9,094 nt of DNA from JAJFUB01 sp964622325 (GTDB taxonomy: Bacteria > Armatimonadota > Zipacnadia > Zipacnadales > UBA11051), in assembly GCA_964622325.1 (NCBI GenBank), contig CAZUOJ010000131.1, positions 1-9,094 of the forward strand, in the 5' to 3' direction. Below are positions 1 to 6,710 of this stretch, one piece after another (positions within the stretch are counted from its first letter, which is position 1; the number at the start of each line of letters is the position of its first letter). The position numbers and the translations under genes were made by a program. The notes under the pieces are model-generated. The model worked only from the letters and a program-made list of their open reading frames with translations. It was not told the DNA's origin and did not search any database.

Positions 1-1403
1 GCCAGCTGTTCCCGCGTAGGAGGCTCCAAAACAGCCCGCACAATCTCACGCACGAGCGCGCCTTTCTGCTTTTGATAATCTTCTGCAGACATAGAACGCA
101 GGCGATCCAGCACAGGGAGCAGGCGATTAGCGAGAATAGCAAATATGGCCTGCCGCCCGAGCGAAGGGCGAGAATCTGGGGGCGAAGAGGAGCCACGAGC
201 GGAAGCCCCCCTGCGTGCGGCCAGGGGCAGCTTGCGCTGCATTTCTTTGCTGAGCTCCTGACGCCGCTGGGCGATTGTCTGCATTTCTGTCATGGCTTTA
301 TCCACAAGCGGCTTAAGCGTCTCCGCAGAGAGGCCATTTTCGCTCTCAGAAGAAGTTTCAGGAGGCGTTACATGCGCCAAGGCTTCGCTTAAGCCAATGA
401 GCTGCTGGCTAATCACGCGCAAATTTTTCTCTTCAGCGCCCATTACGCCTAACAGCATCCGAACGAGCGGCAAAAGAGGATTGGGACGGCGCCCGCCTAA
501 TGTGAGGCCCGGCCGCATCACTGTCACATTCTGCTCCTTCCTTCGGCCGCTGGGCGCCCGTTTAACAGCCGCCAAAGCTTGTTCAATCAAATCCCCCGCC
601 TTCTGCAGCTGGCCCGCTTCGGCAGCTTGCTCCGCCTGCTGCACAAGCGGCATCACAGCCCGCAGATCACGGCCTTGCTGGCGCGCGCTCTCTAAAGCCT
701 GTTTGAGTCTTTCCGCTTTGCGCCTCAATACGCTCCGTTGCTTTTCTGTATGCGTCGCCGTCTGCTCCAGCAATTGCGCCATCTCGCCCATATTCTGGCG
801 GACATGTTCTTCTTGGCCCAGACGCGCCGCCTCGATGACGCGATCACGCGCCTGACGCAACGGATCCACATTTACGCCCTGCGCTTTCAATTCCCGCGCC
901 TTTTGACACATTAAAAGAAAGCGCCGAAAGAGCTCTTCCCGCGCCCGGAAGAATTGAGCGGCGTCTTGCGGCAAATCGGCATAGGCAGATTCCGGAATAG
1001 GCATCTGGGCTAGCGCTTCTTTTTCCGCGCCTTGAGGAAGCCCTTGGCTCAAAGCACGCTGTATTTGGGCCAAACGCTGTGCCGCCTCGTTCGTTTGCCG
1101 AGAAGCGATTAAGGCCTGGATGGAATTGAGCTCTTGCTGAATTTGGGGCGGGGCAGCCTGCGCCATTAAAGCGACAGCCTGCTGGGCAGTGGCTCGCATC
1201 CGGGCGCCTTGACGATATTCATAAATCGCCCACACAGTGGCGGCGATAAGGCCCACAGAAAGAAGGACAAGCCACACATTGACAAATCGCCCTCCCGCCG
1301 CAGGAGGAGGCGAATAAGCCGCCTCTGACGCCGCATTTTCGGATAAATGAGCTTTTTCCGAAAGAGAATGCTCTGAAGAGTCGTTCCATTCCACGCCTGG
1401 CAC
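1..1403 (-). CDS. Membrane-anchored Gln/Ala-rich helical protein, 3' end missing (runs off the left edge)
   Basis: The frame is open without a stop from a GTG at 1403 to base 1, giving at least 467 residues, with the C-terminus outside the window. An AGAAGGG a few bases upstream supports this start; a second in-frame GTG (1394) lies three codons on. Residues 1-39 are hydrophilic and Ser/Glu/Pro-rich. Residues about 40-61 (FVNVWLVLLSVGLIAATVWA and on) form one transmembrane helix followed by positive charges. The rest is almost wholly helical, rich in Gln, Ala, Glu and Arg, and broken by a Ser/Pro/Arg linker at about 395-415. Two helical units can be aligned (about 168-214 and 239-284): each has an invariant Gly pair 20 residues apart (G176/G196, G244/G264), the second followed by Gln. 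I recognise no catalytic motif or named family. A single-pass scaffold or coiled-coil envelope protein is a reasonable guess. It is separated from the exonuclease gene by about 120 bases, so it may have its own promoter. Confidence 0.8.
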   Translation of the reverse strand, partial: MPGVEWNDSSEHSLSEKAHLSENAASEAAYSPPPAAGGRFVNVWLVLLSVGLIAATVWAIYEYRQGARMRATAQQAVALMAQAAPPQIQQELNSIQALIASRQTNEAAQRLAQIQRALSQGLPQGAEKEALAQMPIPESAYADLPQDAAQFFRAREELFRRFLLMCQKARELKAQGVNVDPLRQARDRVIEAARLGQEEHVRQNMGEMAQLLEQTATHTEKQRSVLRRKAERLKQALESARQQGRDLRAVMPLVQQAEQAAEAGQLQKAGDLIEQALAAVKRAPSGRRKEQNVTVMRPGLTLGGRRPNPLLPLVRMLLGVMGAEEKNLRVISQQLIGLSEALAHVTPPETSSESENGLSAETLKPLVDKAMTEMQTIAQRRQELSKEMQRKLPLAARRGASARGSSSPPDSRPSLGRQAIFAILANRLLPVLDRLRSMSAEDYQKQKGALVREIVRAVLEPPTREQL

Positions 1404-1522
1404 TATCCCTTCTTAATTATGACATTGCTTTCGCTTTATTTGTCTTTTGCCCAACAAAAATTTACAATTAGGGCTAAATGGCAGGCAGCTGAAATCAGAT
1501 AAGCTCCTTTAAAAAAGAAATG
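1404..1522 (-). other. Intergenic region between the exonuclease and the membrane-anchored helical protein genes
   Basis: This is an AT-rich gap of 119 bases. I see no GC-rich hairpin followed by a T-run, so no intrinsic terminator for the exonuclease gene is supported. A CATAAT hexamer (complement of 1416-1421) could be a -10 element for the downstream gene. The best upstream match, AAGACA, is 19 bases away, and the implied transcript start would lie almost on the GTG codon, so the promoter call is weak. An AGAAGGG ribosome binding site precedes the GTG at 1403. Confidence 0.3.
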
Positions 1523-2398
1523 TCATTTATTGTCTGACAAAATTATTGCCGTCAATTCCGCCAGCGTAATCAAATCATAAGCGTTATGCCAAAGAATACG
1601 CTGCATAAGCTCCTCTTTCTTTTCGTAAACATAATCATGATATGCCTGGGGAATTTGTTGGCCTGGAATATCAGCAAAACGCTGTCGACAACACAAATGG
1701 CGCTCCAATGTGTCGAGCTTACAATCGCCGTAGACATGTCCAATAGTGCGCCGCGCCCATTTCAGCAGATCTAAATGCTGGCGTACACAAAAAGGCTTTA
1801 GACGATGATAGCGCAAACGCGAACGCAAAAAAGGCAAATCAAAGCTGTGGCCATTGAATGTGACAACGAGATCGGCTTCTTGCAAAAGGCGAGCAGATTC
1901 ATATAGCACAGTGGGCTCCTCCGCATATTCTCTCGCCAGCAATTGACGAATGTAGCATTCTCCGGATTGCAAATTAATCTGGAGCAATCCAGCCAAAAAC
2001 AGAGGGGCGTGAAAAAGCCCTGCTGTTTCTGCATCAAAATAGACGATTTGGGGCTCGATTAGGGGAGAAGACTGTTGATAGGAGCGGCGCCAAAAATTCA
2101 AGCATCGCCCTATGGCTTTGTCCATGATTTCATCCATTTCCACGGCGGGCAGACAGATCTCATAGCACATGCCGGCTGGCCCGCTTCGCGTGGATCCATA
2201 AACAAAAAGATCAAACGGCCTTGCTGTTGGGCTGAGATATTCCTCTGTCGCAGCGCATACGCCTTCTTGTCGCGGCTTATCTGGGGCGTGATACATCGCT
2301 TGTGCGCCTGAAGGCAACGCCGCGGCTGCTGGCTTTTGGCGCCGTAATTTACAGCCTAAATCCGAAAGCTTCTTTAATGTTTGTCTATCTAAGAGCAT
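1523..2398 (-). CDS. YprB-type RNase H-fold 3'-5' exonuclease
   Basis: This 291-residue protein carries the DEDD exonuclease motifs of the YprB-like RNase H family (RNase_H_2). Exo I is YFDAETAGL at 120-128 with metal ligands D122 and E124. Exo II is VVTFNGHSFDLPFL at 178-191, with D187. A DLLKWARR segment follows at 210-217. The family-typical CKLDTLER (226-233), DIPGQQIP (243-250) and closing HNAYDLITL (271-279, H271 and D275) complete the site. All expected acidic residues are present, so it should be an active metal-dependent nuclease acting on DNA or RNA in the cytoplasm; the substrate is unknown. Residues 1-115 precede the nuclease core and look like the variable N-terminal part of this family. 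The TTAGL-type Exo I usually reads ETTGL; here it is ETAGL. The ATG start lies 18 bases after the upstream lipoprotein stop, with only a poorly spaced GGGA upstream, so translation may be coupled. There is no sign of disruption. Confidence 0.88.
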   Translation of the reverse strand: MLLDRQTLKKLSDLGCKLRRQKPAAAALPSGAQAMYHAPDKPRQEGVCAATEEYLSPTARPFDLFVYGSTRSGPAGMCYEICLPAVEMDEIMDKAIGRCLNFWRRSYQQSSPLIEPQIVYFDAETAGLFHAPLFLAGLLQINLQSGECYIRQLLAREYAEEPTVLYESARLLQEADLVVTFNGHSFDLPFLRSRLRYHRLKPFCVRQHLDLLKWARRTIGHVYGDCKLDTLERHLCCRQRFADIPGQQIPQAYHDYVYEKKEELMQRILWHNAYDLITLAELTAIILSDNK

Positions 2399-2416
2399 GG
2401 CTATTTTGCTTTCCCA

Positions 2417-4123
2417 TCATGGGGCCAGGGCTGCGATCTGCTGCAAGGCGCGATCTTCGGCTTCTTTCATTTGACGCGCTAAATCAACGGCTTCAGGCCA
2501 TGTGAATTCGGCTGGGGGCTCTGCGCCGCGCACCGGCTGTGTCAGGGACATTATGACACGCTGGAGCTCTTTGCCCAAACGTACGGCTTGTTCATAGGCT
2601 TGTCCCGCTTGTTCCAAATTGCTCGTGAACGCTCCAGAAGGAGCCCGATCGTGGCAAAATCTGGCTAAAGCCATTCGTTCGGCCAGCAATTCTGTTAAGC
2701 TTGTCTGGGCCCATTGGCGCAGCTGTTGCCGTTGCGCTTCGGGAGCATCGGCAATGTGGCGTGCCAGGAAATCGATAAGCCGTTCATAGCCTTGCATAAT
2801 TTGTAAACGTTGATTGGCGGCTTTTTGTCCCAATTGGGCGAAAATTGTTTTCGGAGATGCTGGCTGAACATATGTTCCCAGCGAAAGCTGAAAATAAGGC
2901 CCTGTCACACAGGGCGTGTGTCCTGCTGGATGGCGCGCCCAGCGCTGGAGAAAATCTTGCCGGCCAATTGCCCTGGCCGCACGCTGTCCTGCCTCTAAAA
3001 GATACACACGTTCCTCAGCGGGCTTATAGCCCACAACAATGCCCCAGCGAAAGGATCCAGCCAACGGAATCATCACAGGCTGGCCCGCGGCGATGACGCC
3101 CGCTAAACTGGAAAATGCCGCTTCTGCCGCAGGCACGGAACTGACATTCACGCTAAAGCCGTATTGCTCCGCAGCCTCAATAAGAGCTTTGGCAGGCAAA
3201 TGGCGCCAGGGAGCCGCTAAATTATCAGGCTCAAAATAGAACGCAAAAGCCGCTCCAGAAACAATCAGCAGCTCTTCTGGGGAAGCATTTATACGACGCG
3301 CTGCCAGCAGGCTGCTCAAAGCGGCAAAGGGCGCCAGGCGAGCTGTCGCCACAACGGGCGGCGCAGGCACGCCGGAAAGCACACGCGCCGCGCGCTGCTT
3401 GGCCAGAAGCTCTGCCTTCTCCTGTTGCCCCTTAAGCCCATAATACAGCCAGCCTATGGCCCGTTTGGCTTCTACAGCGGCTGCCGTATCGGGATATTTG
3501 TTAATAATTTGTTCGTAAGCTTTGACAGCTGCGTCTGTTTGCTTGCCAGCTTTTTTTTCTATAATCCGCGCTATAATCAACATCGCCGCTGCACATTGCT
3601 TTTTTTGCTGCGGATAATTGGCTACAAGCGCCCGCGCTTCTGCTTCCGCCGCCGCTAGATTTCCGGCCGCCCATAAGGCGCGTACAAATTGGAGCTGCGC
3701 AGTGGCGCATATGCGTTCGTCCTGGGCAAAACGTTCGCGAATAAGATCACGAGTACGGCGCATTTCTTTTAAATCATGTAATTTCTCGCCCTGTATCTGC
3801 AAAATCCACAGCCACGCCTCATCTGCATACGGAGAATCGGGATAGCGTTCTGCCAAAAAACGATATGTAGCGAGCGCGTCTTGAGGATTATCAAATTCTT
3901 CGCGATAAAGATACGCTAGCTTATACAGAGCATTGGGCGCAAAGCGAGAGCGCGGATATTTTACGGCCAGCCGATAATATTCCATCGCAGCAAGCCCCGC
4001 CTGCCCCTGGCTGAGCAACAATTCTGCACGCTGAAAAAGACGCTCCTGGGAGCTCATACAGCCGCCGCATAAAACAATCCCAATAGCTAACGCTAATTTG
4101 AGGACGCAAAAACTTATTTTCAT
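2417..4123 (-). CDS. TPR (BamD/YbgF-like) lipoprotein with a non-catalytic C39/BtrH-like domain
   Basis: I place the start at the ATG at 4123 (568 residues) because it begins a lipoprotein signal: MKISFCVLKLALAIGIVL then CGGC. The acylated Cys is residue 22. The lipobox is imperfect (Cys at -3, Leu at -4). An in-frame GTG at 4222 and ATG at 4144 would bury the signal 33 or 7 residues in; no start has a Shine-Dalgarno sequence. Residues about 26-235 hold tetratricopeptide-like helix pairs with repeated Y-P-x-S/T turns (KYPRS, RYPDS, NYPQQ, KYPDT), as in BamD and YbgF/CpoB. Residues about 255-420 resemble the BtrH N-terminal/C39 peptidase fold: a helix with LSSLLAARRINASPEEL, a Gly/Phe-rich FAFYFEP, then FRWGIVVGY and VYLLEAG. 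The catalytic Cys (expected near the first helix) and His (Trp in RWGIVVGY) are absent, so it is probably a binding rather than a peptidase domain. The C-terminal 145 residues are helical. It probably sits in the periplasm on a membrane anchor. The C39 assignment is less sure than the TPR part. Confidence 0.78.
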   Translation of the reverse strand: MKISFCVLKLALAIGIVLCGGCMSSQERLFQRAELLLSQGQAGLAAMEYYRLAVKYPRSRFAPNALYKLAYLYREEFDNPQDALATYRFLAERYPDSPYADEAWLWILQIQGEKLHDLKEMRRTRDLIRERFAQDERICATAQLQFVRALWAAGNLAAAEAEARALVANYPQQKKQCAAAMLIIARIIEKKAGKQTDAAVKAYEQIINKYPDTAAAVEAKRAIGWLYYGLKGQQEKAELLAKQRAARVLSGVPAPPVVATARLAPFAALSSLLAARRINASPEELLIVSGAAFAFYFEPDNLAAPWRHLPAKALIEAAEQYGFSVNVSSVPAAEAAFSSLAGVIAAGQPVMIPLAGSFRWGIVVGYKPAEERVYLLEAGQRAARAIGRQDFLQRWARHPAGHTPCVTGPYFQLSLGTYVQPASPKTIFAQLGQKAANQRLQIMQGYERLIDFLARHIADAPEAQRQQLRQWAQTSLTELLAERMALARFCHDRAPSGAFTSNLEQAGQAYEQAVRLGKELQRVIMSLTQPVRGAEPPAEFTWPEAVDLARQMKEAEDRALQQIAALAP

Positions 4124-4223
4124 TCTTATTTTTTCGTTGCCCATTTCAAGAAAAATTCTTAGCCCTCGCCTGTCAAAAGCCTGCTCTAGACGCCCCCAAA
4201 TATGTTCTTTAAGCTCATCCACG

Positions 4224-4242
4224 ATTATAAGGATAAATTATA
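4224..4242 (-). promoter_or_regulatory. Tandem TATAAT hexamers, possible -10 elements for the TPR lipoprotein gene
   Basis: Read on the minus strand, two perfect TATAAT hexamers occur 13 bases apart (complement of 4237-4242 and 4224-4229), inside a direct repeat of TTATAAT. They span the stop codon of the upstream membrane protein and the short gap after it. A transcript starting about seven bases past the second hexamer would leave a leader of about 94 bases before the ATG at 4123 and would exclude the GTG at 4222. No convincing TTGACA-like -35 box lies at 16-18 bases upstream, so promoter activity is inferred. Confidence 0.35.
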
Positions 4243-5092
4243 ACGCCTGTGTTTCCTCTAAAATGAGCTGCACATCCCGCAACGCGCTTCGGGCGGGCTC
4301 TTCACAGGCCTGTGCTATTTCCCCTATGTCCTCGCTTAGCTGTGAGTTTTGCAAACGGACAACAAGATAACGCAAAGACTGACGATGTGAAGCATTGATA
4401 ATTTCTTCCATGGCTAAAGACGCCTGCTGCAACACGAGCGCCTGCCAGCGATCGGCGCCAGACGGATCGGGAAGCTCGGCAATCATCTGCTGTAAGGAAT
4501 CTATCAGATCGCCTTTGAGAATGCGCTGCTGCAAGCATTGCAGCTGGATCTCAGGCTTTGTCCAGCGCGGCTTGAGGACGAGCCAGATTTGATACAGCGC
4601 TATCAGTACAATAGCTGCTGTAATTGTGCCCACAATGTGCCGACGCCATTGACGGCGCTCCTGATATGCTTGCGCAATAATCGGCGCGTAAAGTGCGGCC
4701 AGCTCCAGCATATTCTGCTTGGCCGGATCAGGGATCGGCAGCAGCGCATCTTCGCTTTCAGTAAAGGCTTTCGTCAGCGCTCGCCGAATATGTCCACGCG
4801 GGGCAAAGGCTTGCAGTCGTTTGGCCAGCTGTTGTTTTGCCCGCTGATGTAAATGTCCGCCAACATAGGGCCGCGCCAACAGCGACAATATATCCTCCCA
4901 CGCCATAAACGCCGCCGTCGCCGCTGTCGCTTCATCAGGCGCCACATACATCGCTCCCGTGTATAAACGATCCATCAGCCGATGCGCTAAGGCCGTCAAA
5001 GCTTCCTTTTGGCCACGGCGACAACGAAAATATAAAGCCTTTTCTACACGGCCTGAATGGGCAGGAGCCTTATACAAACGCAACGCGATCAT
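4238..5092 (-). CDS. Single-pass membrane protein with a sigma-region-2-like N-terminus
   Basis: This 284-residue protein is not a family I can name with certainty. Residues 21-75 follow the pattern of ECF sigma-factor region 2: a Arg-Arg-Gly-Gln opening, a KEALTALAHRLMDRLYTGA helix, then DEATAATAAFMAWEDIL, where sigma factors have the acidic 'A-e-D-tQ-x-v-F' helix. No region 4 helix-turn-helix follows. Residues about 76-150 are basic and helical. Residues 153-173 (HIVGTITAAIVLIALYQIWL) form one transmembrane segment flanked by RRQWRR and KPRW, placing the N-terminus in the cytoplasm by the positive-inside rule. The remaining 110 residues are helical and would be periplasmic. The ATG overlaps the stop of the LolA-like gene as ATGA, with AGGA six bases upstream, so the two are translationally coupled and probably act together. 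A degenerate, membrane-tethered sigma or anti-sigma-like regulator is one idea; chance resemblance is possible. Confidence 0.75.
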   Translation of the reverse strand: MIALRLYKAPAHSGRVEKALYFRCRRGQKEALTALAHRLMDRLYTGAMYVAPDEATAATAAFMAWEDILSLLARPYVGGHLHQRAKQQLAKRLQAFAPRGHIRRALTKAFTESEDALLPIPDPAKQNMLELAALYAPIIAQAYQERRQWRRHIVGTITAAIVLIALYQIWLVLKPRWTKPEIQLQCLQQRILKGDLIDSLQQMIAELPDPSGADRWQALVLQQASLAMEEIINASHRQSLRYLVVRLQNSQLSEDIGEIAQACEEPARSALRDVQLILEETQAL

Positions 5093-5796
5093 TTTTGTTC
5101 CTGAAACAGCGAGTCCGATAAGCCCGCATTGACCCTGATATTATAAAAAGCGACTGTCACAAGGCCTTCCTGCTTCGCTTTAGGCGAGGGCCTGTTTGCA
5201 GCGGACTTTTCCCGCTCAGCTCGTGGAGGCACAGGGGGCGTGGGCATGATAATGTGCGCTCGAATATGCTGGGGCAGCCAGAATCTCTTCTCTACAAGCT
5301 GATAACGCCATTCAATCGACAATTGCTTTCTCCCCCTGTGAAACAAGTCAAGCCGCTCAATTGTAAAGCGATCGCCCCGCACATTTAGGAGCACATATTC
5401 GCCCGCAGCTCCGCTTTCAGCCGGCGTAACTTTGAGCGTATATAAAAGGCTGCCGGCGCGCCTTTGCTGTTGGAGCAGCTTCACACGCGTTTCTTGGGTA
5501 ATCTGGGCGCCCAAATAGCCTGGGATAAGCGCTCGCCGGGGGATTATGACGACGCCACGCGATTTTATCGCTATTTTGTCGGGCTGTTTGTAATACACAG
5601 TTGCTGTGCGCCGTGGAATTTGTAGCCCTGGAAGATCCATCGTGACAACAATTTGGGCCGAATAGTCTTGGATGGCTGCGCTCCAGGCCAGGGCGCGCTG
5701 TAAAATATCCATGCCCGCATCCGCGTTCGCGGCGTACGCGCCCGCTCCAATGAACACAACAAAACACAAATGAAAAAGAAAAATCTGTTGCTTCAA
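5089..5796 (-). CDS. Secreted LolA/RseB-fold outer-membrane lipoprotein-sorting-like protein
   Basis: I choose the TTG at 5796 because a perfect GGAGG lies eight bases upstream and because it starts a clean signal peptide: MKQQIFLFHLCFVVFIGAGA, with cleavage likely after AYA (22) or ANA (25). The mature part of the 235-residue protein begins with a helix (MDILQRALAWSAAIQDYSAQ) leading into strands with VTMDLPG, RRTATVYYKQPDKIAIKSRG and PGYLGAQI. This is the opening of LolA-fold proteins, which use a half-barrel to bind lipid or lipoprotein acyl chains. Later segments EYVLLNVR and IERLDLFHRGRKQLSIEWRY fit the same fold. A Pro/Arg/Lys/Ala-rich stretch at about 184-210 is a low-complexity insertion before the last strand (GLVTVAFYNIRVN). 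It follows an ABC-2 permease gene by 33 bases and overlaps the next gene by four. LolA itself, RseB/MucB and DUF2092-type proteins share this look; which one it resembles most is unclear. An in-frame TTG at 5826 lacks such support. Confidence 0.82.
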   Translation of the reverse strand: MKQQIFLFHLCFVVFIGAGAYAANADAGMDILQRALAWSAAIQDYSAQIVVTMDLPGLQIPRRTATVYYKQPDKIAIKSRGVVIIPRRALIPGYLGAQITQETRVKLLQQQRRAGSLLYTLKVTPAESGAAGEYVLLNVRGDRFTIERLDLFHRGRKQLSIEWRYQLVEKRFWLPQHIRAHIIMPTPPVPPRAEREKSAANRPSPKAKQEGLVTVAFYNIRVNAGLSDSLFQEQK

Positions 5797-5804
5797 TGGG
5801 ACAG

Positions 5805-5809
5805 CCTCC
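5805..5809 (-). promoter_or_regulatory. Shine-Dalgarno GGAGG that fixes a TTG start
   Basis: GGAGG on the minus strand sits eight bases before the TTG at 5796 of the LolA-like gene. The spacing is ideal, and the signal peptide begins exactly there, so the site decides against the in-frame TTG ten codons upstream. Confidence 0.85.
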
Positions 5810-5829
5810 AAGCCTGGGCGCCTCAAGCG

Positions 5830-6672
5830 CTATGCTGTAACATCTCGCCAGCGAAATAACGCCAGGCCTATTATATAAGGTACAACACAATAGCCTGCGG
5901 CGCAATACAAAACGGGGATAAAGACGGCGAAATCCAGATGAGCTGCAAAAGCTTGCTGCCAGCTGTCAAGATATGTTGTCAGCAGATATGGCTGCAAAAA
6001 CGCCAGGCTTTCCAGATGCTGCACGATACTGCTGAGGGGAATGACAGCCATAGTAGCGCCAGCCGCCACTAGCGGATTATCAAATAGCAATGAAGCCAGC
6101 AACGCCATTGAGGCAAAACAGCACATCAAGATGCCCGCCAGGCCATAAGCGAACGCCAAACGCGGCCAGGCTAAGCCTTCCTCTAATATGACAAGGCCTT
6201 CAGCATTCCATGTGATTAAATCGCCTCCGCCAAAGACGATATAGCCTGAGAATAAAGAAAACAATCCTAAAAATAAGGCCAGAGAAAGGGCATAAACAGC
6301 GCCCGCTAAACATTTTGCTGTGTACAGGCTGAGCCGCGATATAGGCCGACACAGCCATGTGCGCAAAACGCCCGAACGCTGTTCGCCGGCGATTAAGCCG
6401 CCACAAATCATCGCCACAAGCATTGGAATTAAGATGACAAAAGCGGGCTCCATCAGATGCCGCGCTACGGAATAAGCCGAGACAAGCTTGCCGCCGATGG
6501 CCATTTCTTCGCCGCCCATCCGCCGCAGCCAGAATTGGGGCGTGGCGGCCAGTCGTTTGAGCCCCCATGTTGTCAGCGCTGTCACAACTGCTAACACGGC
6601 GTACGCTAGATATGTGCCGCGTTGCCAATAAATCTTTACAAGCTCTATTCGCCACAGCAAAATTAATTGCAT
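5830..6672 (-). CDS. ABC-2 type exporter permease
   Basis: This 280-residue integral membrane protein is the transmembrane partner of the ATPase encoded just upstream. I see six hydrophobic segments at about 20-40, 76-95, 121-147, 172-197, 199-218 and 246-273, the usual number for a NosY/ABC-2 family subunit. Between segments two and three it carries the ABC-2 hallmark loop (96-120): GEQRSGVLRTWLCRPISR followed by a conserved Lys (K120), equivalent to the 'GE-x-x-GTL-x-x-x-L-x-x-P-x-S/R' motif near the coupling helix. A periplasmic loop after segment one (about 42-75) holds GGEEMAIGG. The ATG at 6672 has only a weak GAGC upstream, 38 bases after the ATPase stop. The stop is TAG. The substrate is unknown. 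The adjacent secreted LolA-like gene suggests a hydrophobic or lipidated cargo or an envelope task, but ABC-2 pairs serve many substrates. Confidence 0.9.
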   Translation of the reverse strand: MQLILLWRIELVKIYWQRGTYLAYAVLAVVTALTTWGLKRLAATPQFWLRRMGGEEMAIGGKLVSAYSVARHLMEPAFVILIPMLVAMICGGLIAGEQRSGVLRTWLCRPISRLSLYTAKCLAGAVYALSLALFLGLFSLFSGYIVFGGGDLITWNAEGLVILEEGLAWPRLAFAYGLAGILMCCFASMALLASLLFDNPLVAAGATMAVIPLSSIVQHLESLAFLQPYLLTTYLDSWQQAFAAHLDFAVFIPVLYCAAGYCVVPYIIGLALFRWRDVTA

Positions 6673-6710
6673 AAGCTCTGCGCCTATTCCTGATTGCCCC
6701 AGAGGGAATA

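Noticed and set aside
292..855. A 187-codon open frame on the plus strand (and shorter plus-strand frames such as 72-392)
   Set aside because: It lies fully antisense to the long minus-strand reading frame that encodes a coherent transmembrane/helical protein. Its translation is Ser/Arg/Cys-rich low complexity, as expected for the complement of Ala/Gln/Glu codons.
1530..1540. TTGTC-T-GACAA palindrome near the end of the exonuclease gene
   Set aside because: The arms are only five bases long, lie inside the coding sequence, and have no downstream T-run.
4124..4222. GTG start giving a 601-residue TPR lipoprotein
   Set aside because: It would place 33 charged residues before a clear lipoprotein signal sequence, and the GTG lies at or upstream of the likely transcript start. 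It cannot be fully excluded because no start here has a Shine-Dalgarno sequence.
5368..5375. GCGATCGC octamer (HIP1-like)
   Set aside because: I noticed only a single copy, inside a coding sequence, so there is no evidence for a repeated element.
5797..5826. In-frame TTG start extending the LolA-like protein by 10 residues
   Set aside because: The extension would put acidic and Arg residues before the signal peptide and lacks a ribosome binding site; GGAGG points to the TTG at 5796.
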